Of a DNA stretch of 39,689 nucleotides, positions 23,366 through 33,811 are shown piece by piece. Source of the stretch: Bdellovibrio sp. (lineage in GTDB: Bacteria; Bdellovibrionota; Bacteriovoracia; Bacteriovoracales; Bacteriovoracaceae); NCBI GenBank assembly GCA_022729855.1, contig DZBG01000012.1, positions 1 to 39,689 of the forward strand. The letters run 5' to 3'. Both the position numbers and the translations under genes were made by a program. The notes below the pieces were generated by a model. That model searched no databases. It had not been told where the DNA came from and saw only the letters and a program-made list of their open reading frames with translations. The first letter of the stretch is position 1. Every line of letters starts with the position of its first letter.

Positions 23366-26300
23366 ACGAGAGGCTCCATCACAAATGAGTTCATCTCAAG
23401 AGTTTTAAGGAGCGCCTCGGCGGTATCAAGAGAAGTCATACAAATAATTCCTCTCTCAACTGCAGCTCTTCTCATCTTGAATCCATCACTTTCAACATTT
23501 TTACTTTTTGAAATTGTATTGATGAGAAGATCGATATGCCCTGATCTGATTTCGCTCATAATATCATGCTCACCCTGATCAATACGATTGATCACTTTGG
23601 CGGGAATCTTAATTTCATGAAGAAGTCTTGCTGTTCCTTCTGTGGCGGCAAATGAAAATCCAATTCGGTAAAATCTCTTAAAAAGAGCAAGGGCCTCTTC
23701 TTTATCCTTATCGGCGATAGTCACAAGAATTGTTCCTGATTGAGGAATCGAAACTCCAGCGGCGATAAAAGCTTTTTGTAAGGCCTTCTCATAGATAAAA
23801 TCTTTACCCATGACTTCACCTGTTGATTTCATCTCAGGTCCCAAGGCAATATCCACTTCAGAGAGTTTTGCAAAAGAGAACACCGGAGCTTTCACTGCAA
23901 TTTCTCTTCCTACTGGATGAAGACCCGCTTTATGGCCTTGCTTCAGAAGACTTTCCCCAAGGATGGCCTTCGTTGCCATTTTGGCCATAGGAAGATTTGT
24001 CACTTTTGATAAGAAAGGAACAGTTCGTGATGATCTTGGATTCACTTCTAAAACAAAGACTTCATCATTATTAATCACAAACTGAATATTAATCAGACCA
24101 ATAATTTTAAGGGCCTTGGCAATATCGTTTGTGTATTTAACTAGATCCATTTGGATTTTTTCAGAAACGCTTTGAGGTGGATACACAGCAATTGAGTCAC
24201 CCGAATGAACTCCGGCTTTTTCAATATGCTCCATTATTCCAGGGATCACGACAGTTTCACCGTCACAGATGGCATCTACTTCCATTTCACGTCCGATCAT
24301 ATAGCGATCGATAAGAACGGGATGTTCAGGATTCACCTGAACAGTATTAGTCATATAGCTTGTGAGTTCAGCTTCGTTATAAACAATTTCCATGGCCCTT
24401 CCACCAATAACATATGAAGGTCTAATCATGACTGGAAATCCAAGTGCGGCAGCTGCATTTTGAGCTTCACTCATTGAGTTCACTGCTGTCCCAAGAGGTT
24501 GGGCAATCTTTAAGTCTTTAAGAAGTTTTTCGAATTGTTTTCTATCTTCAGCACGATCAATATTTTCAAGAGATGTCCCAAGAATTTTTACTCCGAGCTT
24601 TTGAAGAGGTGCCGCGAGATTAATCGCCGTTTGCCCACCAAATTGAACAATAACACCCTCTGGTTTTTCTCTGAGAATCACATGATAAACGTCCTCAGGA
24701 GTGAGTGGTTCAAAATAGAGTCTGTCAGAAATATTAAAGTCAGTAGACACTGTTTCTGGATTGTTATTTATGACAATGGCCTCCATCCCCATAGAGCGAA
24801 TGGCATCAATGGCGTGAACTGTGGCGTAGTCAAATTCAATTCCCTGACCGATTCTGATGGGGCCAGATCCCAAAACAACAATTTTCTTTTTCGTTGTCTC
24901 AGTCACTTCATCCTCATCTTCATAAGTTGAATAATAATAAGGAGTACTCGATTCAAATTCGGCGGCACAAGTGTCTACCATTTTATAAACAGGTGTGATT
25001 TTGTGCTGAAGTCTGAAATCCATGACCTCTTGAGAAGTAATGCCCAAAAGACTAGCAATGGTTTGATCTGCAAAACCAATTCTTTTAACTTTTAAAATCA
25101 AATCTTTCTCTAGCTTTCCAGTTTTTTTGAGAAGAACTTCATGATTGATAATGTTTTTAATTTTATTTAGGAAGAAATAATTAAATTCAGTGAGCTTGTA
25201 GATTTTTTCTAAACTCCAATCACGTCTGATCCCTTCAGCAATGGCCCAAATCCTTTCATCATCTTGAGCAAGAATCTTTTTTTCAAGTTCCTCTTCGGAT
25301 AACTTTTTGATAGCTGGAGAATCAAGGTGATAGAGACCTGTCTCAAGTGAGCGCACAGCTTTTAGAATGGCCTCTTCAAAATTTCTTCCAAGAGACATCA
25401 CTTCTCCTGTGGCCTTCATCTGTGTTCCAAGACGGCGGTTGGCCGTAGGGAATTTATCAAAAGCAAATCTTGGAATCTTTGCCACAATATAATCAAGAGC
25501 TGGCTCAAAACAAGCGTAAGTATTTTTAGTGATGGGATTGATGATTTCATCTAGTGTCATTCCCAAGGCAATCTTCGCTGCAATCTTTGCAATAGGGTAG
25601 CCGGTTGCTTTTGAAGCAAGAGCTGATGAGCGTGAAACCCTTGGGTTTACTTCGATCACATAGTATTGGAATGAATGTTGATCAAGAGCATATTGCACAT
25701 TACATCCACCCTCAATTTTAAGGGAACGGATAATTTTTAGAGCACTTGACCTGAGCATCTGGTGATCGCGGTCAGATAAAGTTTGCGAAGGAGCAACAAC
25801 AATACTGTCACCTGTGTGAACTCCCACAGGATCGATATTTTCCATATTGCAAACAATGATACAGTTATCGTTCTTATCTCTAATTACTTCGTATTCAATC
25901 TCTTTAAAGCCCGCAATTGATTTTTCAATAAGACATTGATGAATAGGTGAAGCATTGAGACCTGAAGTGGTAATAGTGAGGAGTTCATCTTTATTTTTTG
26001 CAATTCCTCCACCTGTTCCACCAAGAGTAAAGGCAGGACGGACGATGACTGGATAACCAATCGTTTCTGCAAATTTTATGGCTGTATCAAGATCTTCCAC
26101 GATGGCACTGGCCGGAACTGGCTCACCAATTTCTTGCATGAGTTCTTTAAAGAGTTTTCTGTCTTCTGCTTTTTTAATGGTATCAAGGTTACATCCAAGT
26201 AGCTCAATCCCTAATTTTTTAAGAACTCCAGAATCAGCAAGCTTCATCGCCATGTTAAGGGCAGTTTGTCCTCCAAGAGTGGCAAGGATTCCATCTGGTC

Positions 26301-26544
26301 TTTCTTTATTTAAAATTTTGGTAATGAACTCAGGAGTAATAGGTTCAATATAAACTTTATGGGCAGTTTCTTTATCAGTCATGATAGTGGCAGGATTTGA
26401 ATTAATTAAAACAACTTCAACTCCTTCTTCAATGAGAGATTTTACAGCTTGGGTTCCTGAATAATCAAATTCTGCGGCTTGGCCAATAACAATGGGACCT
26501 GAACCTATCACAAGAACTTTTTTAATATGTGCTAGCTTTGCCAT
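23362..26544 (-). CDS. carB: Carbamoyl-phosphate synthase large subunit
   Basis: Makes carbamoyl phosphate from bicarbonate, ATP and ammonia delivered by CarA. The 1060 residues comprise two homologous ATP-grasp halves, each opening with a [11 protein letters not shown]-type loop ([21 protein letters not shown] at the N-terminus and [19 protein letters not shown] about midway). A C-terminal MGS-like allosteric domain follows (from about 930, with [11 protein letters not shown]). Such domains often bind UMP or ornithine. A GGTAGGAGT ribosome-binding site lies in the carA 3' end. Length is normal. Confidence 0.98.
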   Translation of the reverse strand: MAKLAHIKKVLVIGSGPIVIGQAAEFDYSGTQAVKSLIEEGVEVVLINSNPATIMTDKETAHKVYIEPITPEFITKILNKERPDGILATLGGQTALNMAMKLADSGVLKKLGIELLGCNLDTIKKAEDRKLFKELMQEIGEPVPASAIVEDLDTAIKFAETIGYPVIVRPAFTLGGTGGGIAKNKDELLTITTSGLNASPIHQCLIEKSIAGFKEIEYEVIRDKNDNCIIVCNMENIDPVGVHTGDSIVVAPSQTLSDRDHQMLRSSALKIIRSLKIEGGCNVQYALDQHSFQYYVIEVNPRVSRSSALASKATGYPIAKIAAKIALGMTLDEIINPITKNTYACFEPALDYIVAKIPRFAFDKFPTANRRLGTQMKATGEVMSLGRNFEEAILKAVRSLETGLYHLDSPAIKKLSEEELEKKILAQDDERIWAIAEGIRRDWSLEKIYKLTEFNYFFLNKIKNIINHEVLLKKTGKLEKDLILKVKRIGFADQTIASLLGITSQEVMDFRLQHKITPVYKMVDTCAAEFESSTPYYYSTYEDEDEVTETTKKKIVVLGSGPIRIGQGIEFDYATVHAIDAIRSMGMEAIVINNNPETVSTDFNISDRLYFEPLTPEDVYHVILREKPEGVIVQFGGQTAINLAAPLQKLGVKILGTSLENIDRAEDRKQFEKLLKDLKIAQPLGTAVNSMSEAQNAAAALGFPVMIRPSYVIGGRAMEIVYNEAELTSYMTNTVQVNPEHPVLIDRYMIGREMEVDAICDGETVVIPGIMEHIEKAGVHSGDSIAVYPPQSVSEKIQMDLVKYTNDIAKALKIIGLINIQFVINNDEVFVLEVNPRSSRTVPFLSKVTNLPMAKMATKAILGESLLKQGHKAGLHPVGREIAVKAPVFSFAKLSEVDIALGPEMKSTGEVMGKDFIYEKALQKAFIAAGVSIPQSGTILVTIADKDKEEALALFKRFYRIGFSFAATEGTARLLHEIKIPAKVINRIDQGEHDIMSEIRSGHIDLLINTISKSKNVESDGFKMRRAAVERGIICMTSLDTAEALLKTLEMNSFVMEPLV

Positions 26545-26545
26545 C

Positions 26546-27619
26546 TTATACTCCTACCGTATTTAAAAAATCATCAAAGAGATAAGCAGTATCCTCAGGT
26601 CCTGGACAAGCTTCAGGGTGATACTGCACAGAAAATGATTTAAGAGTCTTATGTCTAAGACCCTCGACTGAGTTATCATTTATATTAATTTGAGAAATTT
26701 CTAAATCTGTTTTACCTACTGACTCAGTCACCACTGCATATCCGTGATTCTGAGAGGTCATATGCACTCTATTAGTTTTTAAATCTTTCACAGGATGATT
26801 TCCACCACGGTGACCAAATTTAAGTTTTACAGTCTGTGCACCATTGGCCAGAGCGAGTAATTGATGGCCCATACAGATGGCAAAAAGTGGGAATTTATCC
26901 TGAAGCTGTCTAATGACGGGGAGAGTTTCAGGGACATCTGTTGGATCTCCTGGGCCATTTGAGAGCATGATTCCATCTGGATTATAAGAGCAGATTGTTT
27001 CAAAGCTCGCATTAAAAGGAACAACGATGACATCACAATTTCTTTTTAAAAGTGATTTAAGGATATTTTTTTTATAACCGTAATCCACAAGAACAATTCT
27101 TTTTCCTTCACCAGGAAAATGAATAGGTGAAGTGGTTGAGACTCGTTTGATTTGATCTTTTGGCATTTCCGATTTTAAAATAATATCGAGATTATGTTTT
27201 GGATAATCAAGGGGAGCGAAGATAGCTTTCATAGAACCTGAGTTACGAATGGTTTTTGTCAGTTTTCTTGTATCAATTCCCGAGATTCCAGGAACTTTAA
27301 ATTTTTTAAGAAGAGAGCCTAGAGATTCAGTTGAGCGAAAGTTCGCTGGCTCACCGCAAGCCTCTCTCACAATCACGGCCTTGAGGGCCGGAGAGACTGA
27401 TTCGAAATCATCTTTATTCACACCATAATTTCCAATCAATGGATAAGTCAGGACAACCATCTGATCACAATAAGAAGGATCAGATAATATTTCCTGATAA
27501 CCTGTCATACTGGTATTGAAAACAATTTCACCGAATGAGTAAATATTTGTGAGATCAGCTCCAAAGCTATCTCCAATATAAACATCACCATTTTCTAAAA
27601 TCAGTTGAATCTTTTTCAT
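26546..27619 (-). CDS. carA: Carbamoyl-phosphate synthase small subunit
   Basis: Glutaminase subunit supplying ammonia to CarB. The ATG at 27619 gives 357 residues and the family N-terminus ([20 protein letters not shown]). An upstream in-frame extension lies inside pyrB and is rejected. The triad of the class I amidotransferase domain is Cys249 (AICMGHQLL), His334 and Glu336 (YHPEACPGP). The start shares one base with the pyrB stop (TAATG), indicating coupled translation, and carB follows after one base. Confidence 0.97.
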   Translation of the reverse strand: MKKIQLILENGDVYIGDSFGADLTNIYSFGEIVFNTSMTGYQEILSDPSYCDQMVVLTYPLIGNYGVNKDDFESVSPALKAVIVREACGEPANFRSTESLGSLLKKFKVPGISGIDTRKLTKTIRNSGSMKAIFAPLDYPKHNLDIILKSEMPKDQIKRVSTTSPIHFPGEGKRIVLVDYGYKKNILKSLLKRNCDVIVVPFNASFETICSYNPDGIMLSNGPGDPTDVPETLPVIRQLQDKFPLFAICMGHQLLALANGAQTVKLKFGHRGGNHPVKDLKTNRVHMTSQNHGYAVVTESVGKTDLEISQININDNSVEGLRHKTLKSFSVQYHPEACPGPEDTAYLFDDFLNTVGV

Positions 27620-28530
27620 TACTTTTCCTCTTCCCCTAATAACCAATCAAGAATACTCATACGCATAAAAACACCATTTGTGACTTGAGCAAAAATTCTA
27701 CTTTGCTTTGATTCTATGACTGCATCTGCGATTTCAATATTTCTATTAAATGGCCCTGGGTGCATGATGATGGCTTCTGGACGCATTTTTGAGGCGCGCT
27801 CTTCTGTAAGACCAAAGGTTTTAAAATAAGATTCAGGTGTAATCCCTAAACTTTCATGGCGCTCATTCTGAATTCTCAGCATCATGACTGCATCAACTTC
27901 AGAGATGACTTCATCCAAGTTCGCTAGCTTTGCATTCTCGGTGATTTTGTTTTTTTCAGGCATCAAGTCTTCTGGGCCACAAAGATAAATTTTCATCCCA
28001 AACTTTTCAGCAGCTATAAGCATTGAGCCTGCCACTCTTGAATGTTTGATATCACCGCAGATGGCGATTTTAAGATTATTTAATTTTTTAAATTCTTGGA
28101 AAAGAGTGAATAAGTCCAAAAGCCCTTGTGTCGGATGTTCGTTTTTCCCAGCACCGGCATTGATCATTGAGCAGTTAACTTTAGAAACCAGTTGCTCGAA
28201 AATTTGATCGTCTGAATGGCGCAGAATAATAGTATCAACACCCAGCGCCTCAATGGTTTTTACTGTGTCATAAATGCTTTCACCCTTTTTGAGACTAGAA
28301 TTTTCTGCGGCAAAATTAATGACGTCCATCCCAAGTAGTTTTGAGGCCATCTCAAATGAGCAAGTTGTGCGAGTACTAGGCTCAAGAAATAAACTCATGG
28401 CCACTTTGTTTTTTAAGCGGTCTTGGTAGTCAGGTCTGTTATGTCTATGGGAAAAAAAATAGTGGGCCCTATGAATAAGGGAGAGAATTGTTTGGTCAGA
28501 TAAATTAGAGAGCGATACCAGATGCTTGAT
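27619..28530 (-). CDS. pyrB: Aspartate carbamoyltransferase with ATC start codon
   Basis: Catalytic chain that condenses carbamoyl phosphate with aspartate. The first ordinary start (GTG at 28404) would remove the N-terminal helix. The frame continues upstream for 42 codons encoding a typical PyrB beginning (KHLVSLSNLS after the start, close to the MKHL opening of many PyrB proteins) and stops only at a TAA further up. There is no ATG, GTG or TTG in any frame in that leader. ATC at 28528-28530 is preceded by GGAGG 5 nt away, giving 303 residues, the normal length. The STRT carbamoyl-phosphate loop then falls at residues 52-55. HSDD, HPTQGLLD and HPGPFNR are also intact. No pyrI follows. Confidence 0.9.
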   Translation of the reverse strand: MKHLVSLSNLSDQTILSLIHRAHYFFSHRHNRPDYQDRLKNKVAMSLFLEPSTRTTCSFEMASKLLGMDVINFAAENSSLKKGESIYDTVKTIEALGVDTIILRHSDDQIFEQLVSKVNCSMINAGAGKNEHPTQGLLDLFTLFQEFKKLNNLKIAICGDIKHSRVAGSMLIAAEKFGMKIYLCGPEDLMPEKNKITENAKLANLDEVISEVDAVMMLRIQNERHESLGITPESYFKTFGLTEERASKMRPEAIIMHPGPFNRNIEIADAVIESKQSRIFAQVTNGVFMRMSILDWLLGEEEK

Positions 28531-28720
28531 ATAAACCTCCAGATACAGTTACTGAATGATTGTGAATATTAGAGAAAAAAATGGGATAACTTTTTAGGAA
28601 AGTGTTAAAATGAAGAGGTGCTGTCGAGTTGATGCGTTGAGGCAATCGCCGCATATAAAATATCCTCTGGTGTGTGTTACCTTACTCTCTAAAATTCAGT
28701 GGAAAATGGCAAGGACAAAA

Positions 28721-30721
28721 ATGAAGAGCTTGTTTCAAATGGTATCTCCCTTCGAACCGACTGGTGATCAGCCTCAGGCGATCAAGCAGTTAACGGCAGG
28801 TTTTAAGTCTGATAAGCAGTTTCAAACACTCTTAGGTGTTACCGGATCTGGTAAAACCTTTACCATGGCCAATATTATCCAAAATCTAGGTAAGAAAACT
28901 TTAATCCTTGCCCCTAATAAAACTCTGGCCGCTCAGCTTTTTTCAGAATTCAGAGAATTTTTTCCCAATAATGCCGTTGAATATTTTGTGTCTTATTATG
29001 ACTATTACCAGCCTGAGGCCTATGTCCCTGGAACCGATACTTATATTGAAAAAGACTCAGCGATTAACGATGAAATTGATAAACTCCGTCACTCGGCAAC
29101 TCGTTCGATCTTGGAGCGCGACGATGTCATAGTTGTGGCATCCGTTAGCTGTATCTATGGTATTGGTGCACCTGAGGAGTATTTTAACCAACGTCTTAAT
29201 TTATTCGTTGGTGAGAAATATGACCGCGATAAATTTTTACGCGAGCTTGTTGCGATTCAGTATCAGCGTAATGATATTGATTTTCATCGTGGTACATTCA
29301 GAGTCAGGGGAGATGTGGTTGAAGTATTTCCAGCTTACGAGGAGAGCCAAGTTGTTCGTCTCGAATTCTTTGATGATGAAGTAGACGCCATCTCTATTGT
29401 CGATCCTCTCCGCGGTAAGGTTCTTCAGACTATACCTAGGGTTACTATTTTTCCTAAGTCTCACTATGTTGTAGGTCAAGAAAAAATGAAAGACGCTCTC
29501 GTGACAATTAAAGATGAGCTTCGTTTTCGTATTAATGAACTTAAAGATGAAAATAAATTAGTTGAGAAACAAAGAATCGAGCAACGAACTCTTCTTGATT
29601 TAGAGATGATGGAGGAGATGGGATTTTGTCCAGGGATTGAGAACTACTCTCGCCACTTAACAGGGGCCAATGCAGGAGATCCCCCTCCAACACTGATTGA
29701 TTATTTTAAAAAAGACTTCCTTCTCATTGTTGATGAGTCCCATATTACGATTTCTCAAGTAGGAGGAATGTATAAAGGGGATAGAGCAAGAAAACAGAAT
29801 CTCGTGGATTATGGTTTTAGACTTCCAAGTGCTTTAGATAACCGCCCCCTTAATTTTCAAGAATTTGAATCCAAGATGGATGAGGTTTTATTTGTTTCGG
29901 CCACTCCGGCAAATTATGAGCTAGAAAAATGTAATGGAGAATATATAGAGCAGATTATTCGTCCTACAGGACTCCTTGATCCAGTGATTGATTTTAAAGA
30001 TGCGACTAATCAAGTGGATGATATGTTAGTTGAGGCCAAAAAAGTGATTGCAGCAGGCTTTAGAGTCTTAGTTACGACTCTTACCAAAAAGCTCGCAGAG
30101 GAGCTCACTAGCTTTTACAGAAGTGTAGGAATGAGAATTCGTTATCTTCATTCAGATATTGATACATTAGAGAGAATGGAGATCTTACGAGATTTGCGCC
30201 TTGGAGAATTTGATATTTTAGTTGGGATTAACCTTTTAAGAGAGGGACTCGATATTCCAGAAGTTGCCCTTGTGGGAATACTCGATGCTGATAAGGAAGG
30301 GTTTTTAAGATCAACTCGATCACTTATTCAAACAATTGGAAGGGCCGCTCGAAATTCCAATGGGAGAGTGATTCTTTATGGGCATAAGAAGACAAAAAGT
30401 ATTCTTGAGTCGATGGATCTCACCGCCCAAAGAAGATTGAAACAGTCCAAATATAATGAAGATCATGGAATAACCGCCACTACAGTTAACAAAAAGGTGA
30501 GCGGAGGGGTTATCGAGGTCCTGCGAGGTAATAAAACCGACAAAAAAGGTCAAAAGAAGAAAGAAAAAATTGATCAACATCTCACACCGGCAGCGGTTGA
30601 TGCTAAAATTAGTGAACTAAAGAAAATGATGAAGCAAGCAGCATCAGAGCTAGATTTTGAAGAAGCAGCAAAACTTCGTGATGAGATTAAACAACTGACT
30701 GAAATGAGAATGATGATATGA
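28721..30721 (+). CDS. uvrB: Excinuclease ABC subunit B
   Basis: DNA damage-verification helicase of nucleotide excision repair. The ATG at 28721 follows AAGGA at 5 nt spacing and gives 666 residues, the normal size; the frame is open to 28610 but that extension is unlike UvrB. Visible features are the Walker A GVTGSGKT (39-46), the beta-hairpin region [12 protein letters not shown], Walker B DES, the SATPANYE motif, helicase motifs V/VI ([22 protein letters not shown]) and a C-terminal UVR domain ([13 protein letters not shown]). It diverges from pyrB; the intervening 190 bp must hold both promoters, of which only TATAAA at 28654-28659 looks plausible for uvrB. Confidence 0.97.
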   Translation: MKSLFQMVSPFEPTGDQPQAIKQLTAGFKSDKQFQTLLGVTGSGKTFTMANIIQNLGKKTLILAPNKTLAAQLFSEFREFFPNNAVEYFVSYYDYYQPEAYVPGTDTYIEKDSAINDEIDKLRHSATRSILERDDVIVVASVSCIYGIGAPEEYFNQRLNLFVGEKYDRDKFLRELVAIQYQRNDIDFHRGTFRVRGDVVEVFPAYEESQVVRLEFFDDEVDAISIVDPLRGKVLQTIPRVTIFPKSHYVVGQEKMKDALVTIKDELRFRINELKDENKLVEKQRIEQRTLLDLEMMEEMGFCPGIENYSRHLTGANAGDPPPTLIDYFKKDFLLIVDESHITISQVGGMYKGDRARKQNLVDYGFRLPSALDNRPLNFQEFESKMDEVLFVSATPANYELEKCNGEYIEQIIRPTGLLDPVIDFKDATNQVDDMLVEAKKVIAAGFRVLVTTLTKKLAEELTSFYRSVGMRIRYLHSDIDTLERMEILRDLRLGEFDILVGINLLREGLDIPEVALVGILDADKEGFLRSTRSLIQTIGRAARNSNGRVILYGHKKTKSILESMDLTAQRRLKQSKYNEDHGITATTVNKKVSGGVIEVLRGNKTDKKGQKKKEKIDQHLTPAAVDAKISELKKMMKQAASELDFEEAAKLRDEIKQLTEMRMMI

Positions 30722-31074
30722 TGAAATTAATTGGACTCTTATTACTGATCCCGATATTTTGTTTGGCAGAGTCTCGTCCTGATACTTTTATTGTTTCGAT
30801 GATGGATAGGAAAGTGCAAGTCATTTCCCCTGAAAAAATAAGAGATATCTTTTCTGTGGTCGTTGAGAATAAGAGCCTTTCAAAATTAGTGGCAAAGTTC
30901 TCGACTGAAGAGGGAACGATAAAGTTTATTTCAATTGAAAGTGGAAAAACAGAAACAGTTGAAATTAAGCATAATAACGGAGCAAAAGTTTTTTTTGTTC
31001 CTTTAAGTCCAGCATTTCAGGAAATAGAGCTCATTGTAGGAAAGAAAGAGTATGAAATCCCATCTCAAAAATAA
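30718..31074 (+). CDS. Small exported protein, unknown function
   Basis: Protein of 118 residues with a signal peptide ([18 protein letters not shown]). The start overlaps the uvrB stop by 4 nt. The mature part is beta-strand-rich, with no Cys and no recognised motif; it looks like a small periplasmic immunoglobulin-like or scaffold domain. Its 3' end overlaps the metallophosphoesterase gene by 23 nt, so uvrB, this gene and the phosphoesterase form one unit although their roles seem unrelated. Confidence 0.6.
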   Translation: MMKLIGLLLLIPIFCLAESRPDTFIVSMMDRKVQVISPEKIRDIFSVVVENKSLSKLVAKFSTEEGTIKFISIESGKTETVEIKHNNGAKVFFVPLSPAFQEIELIVGKKEYEIPSQK

Positions 31075-32197
31075 TGTAAAAAAAGTCATTCTCGTTATTT
31101 CAGATCTCCATCTCTCTGCAGGAAAGATGATTAAAGGTCGTCGTAATCTTCTTGAAGATTTTCATTTTGATAATGAGCTTATTGATTTTCTTAATTATTA
31201 TTGCTCGGGTGATTATGCAGATAGAGCTGTGGAGCTTGTTATTGATGGTGACTTCTTTGACTTTCTTGCTGTGCCATACGTTGAATTCTTTGATGATGAG
31301 TTTTGGAGTGAAAAAGCGGCTTTAGCCAAATTGAAAATGATCATGGATGCCCACAAGGGTGTTCTTCATGCTCTAAAAAACTTTGTCGCTCAACCAAATA
31401 AGAATGTCGTTTATATTATTGGGAACCATGATGCTGAGTTTGTTTTTGATTCTTTAAAAGAAGTCTTCTTAGATTTTTTTGGCAATTTTAAAGAGCGAGT
31501 CACACTTAAAAATGATCTGGTGACTTATTCTCCTGCTAAAGGAATATCAATTCAGCATGGCCATCAGTACGAGAGGGCCCATCAGTTTGATCAAAATAAT
31601 AGTATTGTAGAGACAGTTAATGGTGAGAAGTACTTTGTCCCACCTTGGGGCTCATACTATGTAACCAATGTTATTAATAAGTATAAGCAAGAGCGAAGTT
31701 TTATTAATGAGGTTCGTCCCATTAAGCATTTTCTTATTCATGGAATTCTTTTTGATACGTTCTTCACAATTCGTTTCATGCTCTCAAATGTTTATTATTT
31801 TATCATGGTACGCTTTTGGCACTATTACATCTTAAAGAAAAACCTTCGCCAGGTAATCCAAGACCTTGTTAGAGAACTAGAGCTTTTTCAAGACTACGAG
31901 ACTTTAACGAGACAATTTTTTGAAAAGAATCCTGAATCAAAAGTTTTAATTGTAGGCCACACTCACAATCCCACTCTGCGCCTTTATACTGATGGAACTA
32001 TTTTTATTAACACTGGATCTTGGACGAAGATGGTGAATCTTGATCTGGGCCAGTGGAATAATGGTAGTGCTCTTACTTATGCAAAGATTTATATCAAAGC
32101 TGATGACTATACTCTCGAGCAGTTTGATGAGGTCGTTGAAGTTGATTTAAAGCACTGGCAGGGTATAAAGAGTTTACCTTATGGTGAGTATCACTAA
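31052..32197 (+). CDS. Calcineurin-like metallophosphoesterase with hydrophobic insert
   Basis: Protein of 381 residues with a complete binuclear metallophosphoesterase motif series: D18-L-H20, G-D67 in VIDGDFFD, GNHD (124-127), HGH (169-171) and GHTH (302-305). Between HGH and GHTH lies a long insert containing a strongly hydrophobic and aromatic stretch (about 226-261), suggesting membrane association similar in concept to the cap of LpxH-type UDP-diacylglucosamine hydrolases, though it is longer than LpxH. Substrate unknown; a lipid-linked phosphoester is plausible. The start lies inside the preceding gene, and the 3' end overlaps the receiver-like gene by 4 nt. Confidence 0.8.
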   Translation: MKSHLKNNVKKVILVISDLHLSAGKMIKGRRNLLEDFHFDNELIDFLNYYCSGDYADRAVELVIDGDFFDFLAVPYVEFFDDEFWSEKAALAKLKMIMDAHKGVLHALKNFVAQPNKNVVYIIGNHDAEFVFDSLKEVFLDFFGNFKERVTLKNDLVTYSPAKGISIQHGHQYERAHQFDQNNSIVETVNGEKYFVPPWGSYYVTNVINKYKQERSFINEVRPIKHFLIHGILFDTFFTIRFMLSNVYYFIMVRFWHYYILKKNLRQVIQDLVRELELFQDYETLTRQFFEKNPESKVLIVGHTHNPTLRLYTDGTIFINTGSWTKMVNLDLGQWNNGSALTYAKIYIKADDYTLEQFDEVVEVDLKHWQGIKSLPYGEYH

Positions 32198-32553
32198 GAG
32201 AATAAGGTATTGAGCTTAGAGTGAAGTCTTTCATTAGTGAAAGGGAGTTCAATAAGATGATTAAGTCCTGTGCTATTCACTAACTCAGCAGTCATGAGAT
32301 TCTTTTCTGTATAACCAAGAAATTTAATTTTCTTCTTTTGAAGCACTTCTAAGAGCGAAGAATTGGATTGGGTACAGTTAAAAAGAACAATATCAAAGTG
32401 TGCATTTCCACTCTCAATTTGCTCGATAAGCTTCTCTCTATTCACAAAATGGAAGAGCGAGAGGACGCCAATTTTAAAAAGCATTGCTTTAAGTAGTCCT
32501 GAGAAGGCCTGATTGGGCTCAATAATCGCAATTTTGGTCTTTGTATTTATCAT
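32194..32553 (-). CDS. Degenerate response-regulator receiver domain
   Basis: Stand-alone 119-residue protein with the alternating beta/alpha pattern of a CheY-like receiver. The signalling residues are mostly lost. The acidic pair is Glu12-Pro13, the phospho-acceptor Asp position in IVLFNCTQ is Asn59, and the conserved Lys before Pro-Phe is Leu103 (IELPF). The switch Thr (Thr82 in LGYTEK) remains. It cannot be phosphorylated in the standard way, so it would act as a constitutive or ligand-independent interaction module. It diverges from flagellin; a link with motility or chemotaxis is only positional. Confidence 0.65.
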   Translation of the reverse strand: MINTKTKIAIIEPNQAFSGLLKAMLFKIGVLSLFHFVNREKLIEQIESGNAHFDIVLFNCTQSNSSLLEVLQKKKIKFLGYTEKNLMTAELVNSTGLNHLIELPFTNERLHSKLNTLFS

Positions 32554-32659
32554 GATAGTTAATCATAGCAGTCAGGCGTTGTTGTTGCAAAGAGTCTAAG
32601 TGATGGAAAAGTCAAAAAAGATAACAAGTACAAGGACGGTTTTAGTCGGACATAAAGTT

Positions 32660-32685
32660 TAAAAAATATGTAAACAGGCCCTTAA
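32660..32685 (+). promoter_or_regulatory. Possible sigma-28 promoter for flagellin
   Basis: TAAA (32660-32663), 14 bp, then GCCCTTAA (32678-32685), which matches the flagellar sigma-28 -10 consensus GCCGATAA at 6 of 8 positions. The spacer is one base short of the usual 15. It implies a leader of about 150 nt before the flagellin ATG. The rest of 32554-32846 contains no gene. Confidence 0.35.
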
Positions 32686-32738
32686 GTTTGTTTTGCGAAT
32701 TCCGAAATGTTGTTTGTCACTCACTAATGAGAGACACA

Positions 32739-32760
32739 ATATTTGAAATTTAACAAATAT
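32739..32760. other. Inverted repeat in the flagellin leader
   Basis: ATATTTG (32739-32745) and CAAATAT (32754-32760) form a perfect 7-bp inverted repeat with an 8-nt centre, about 87 bp before the flagellin start. It could be an operator or a leader-RNA hairpin. AT-rich composition makes a chance match possible. Confidence 0.3.
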
Positions 32761-32846
32761 CTATAGCACGGAAGCTTATCGATTTCTCAAGGTTGGGAAT
32801 AGATCATCAAGGATTTTGATGAGGAAAAAAACCAAGGAGGATTTTC

Positions 32847-33680
32847 ATGGGTTTCCGTATTAACACAAACATCTCGTCGATTGCAGCTCAGCGCTCACTT
32901 TCAGTGAACAATCGCGAATCAGAAAGCAACTTAGCTAAGTTGTCATCTGGATCACGAATCACTAAAGCAGCAGACGATGCAGCCGGACTAGCGATCTCAG
33001 AAAAATTAAAAGCAAACATTCGTTCTTTAAAACAAGCTGACAGAAATGCCAACGATGGTATTTCGATGATTCAAACTGCCGAGGGTGGTCTGAATGAGTC
33101 TTCAGCAATTCTTACTCGTATGCGTGAACTTGCAATCCAAACTTCATCAGATACTGTTGGTGATGTTGAGCGCGGGATGACAAATATGGAGTACCAAAAC
33201 CTTAAACAAGAGCTTGAGCGTGTTTCGCAAGTGACTGAGTTTAACGGTAAAAAACTTCTTAACGGAGAAGGCGGAAAGTTTGAATTCCAAATTGGTGCAA
33301 ACAACGACGCTTTCCAAGATAGAATTGGTTACGATGCTGGTCAGGCCAACTCTGGAATGAGTGCTCTTGGAGTAGATGAACTAGATGTTTCTTCAAAAGA
33401 AGGATCACAATCATCACTTTCAGCAGTAGATGCAGCGATTGAGAAAGTATCTGGACAAAGAGCGTACCTAGGTGCGATTCAAAACAGACTAGTTTCGACA
33501 TCGAATAACTTACAAGTTAACGTAGAAAACATCTCACAAGCTAACTCTCGTATCCGTGATGTTGACTACGCTGATGCAACTGCAACTAAAGCTAAAAATG
33601 ATATCTTGAGTTCAGCTGGTACATCTGTTCTTGCTCAAGCTAACATGAGTGGTCAAAACGCACTTAAACTTATTGGTTAA
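32847..33680 (+). CDS. fliC: Flagellin
   Basis: Filament protein of 277 residues, short because only a small variable region joins the conserved ends. The N-terminal D0/D1 block (MGFRINTNISSIAAQRSL, then LSSGSRITKAADDAAGLAIS) and the C-terminal D1/D0 block (LGAIQNRLVSTSNNLQVN, ending in LAQANMSGQNALKLIG) are intact. A strong AAGGAGG ribosome-binding site and its own terminator indicate a highly expressed single-gene unit. The size resembles the sheathed-flagellum flagellins of Bdellovibrio, which usually have several paralogues; only one is here. Confidence 0.97.
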   Translation: MGFRINTNISSIAAQRSLSVNNRESESNLAKLSSGSRITKAADDAAGLAISEKLKANIRSLKQADRNANDGISMIQTAEGGLNESSAILTRMRELAIQTSSDTVGDVERGMTNMEYQNLKQELERVSQVTEFNGKKLLNGEGGKFEFQIGANNDAFQDRIGYDAGQANSGMSALGVDELDVSSKEGSQSSLSAVDAAIEKVSGQRAYLGAIQNRLVSTSNNLQVNVENISQANSRIRDVDYADATATKAKNDILSSAGTSVLAQANMSGQNALKLIG

Positions 33681-33722
33681 TAAAAAAACGATTAATTTGA
33701 ACGGTTAATCATCCTGTAATAG

Positions 33723-33750
33723 GCCCCATCGTATGATGGGGCTTTTTTTT
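33723..33750 (+). terminator. Intrinsic terminator of flagellin
   Basis: Perfect 8-bp stem GCCCCATC with GATGGGGC, loop GTAT, then eight T residues. Confidence 0.92.
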
Positions 33751-33811
33751 GCTCAGTTTTAATTGCAGGCATAGGTTCAGAAAGGTACCCTTAAATAAAT
33801 TAGGAGCCTTT

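Noticed and set aside
24535-24930. 131-codon plus-strand ORF inside carB
   Set aside because: Antisense shadow of a strongly conserved coding region; no start signals or family resemblance.
28541-28610. Attenuator or PyrR-type leader for the pyrimidine operon
   Set aside because: The leader before pyrB is short, with no terminator-antiterminator pair or PyrR-like stem visible.
28619-28720. Extension of uvrB to an ATG at 28610
   Set aside because: The extra residues are unlike UvrB, and the ATG at 28721 has a well-placed AAGGA.
32701-32846. Sigma-54 promoter for flagellin
   Set aside because: No GG-N10-GC element with flanking consensus was found in this leader; a sigma-28-like element fits slightly better.
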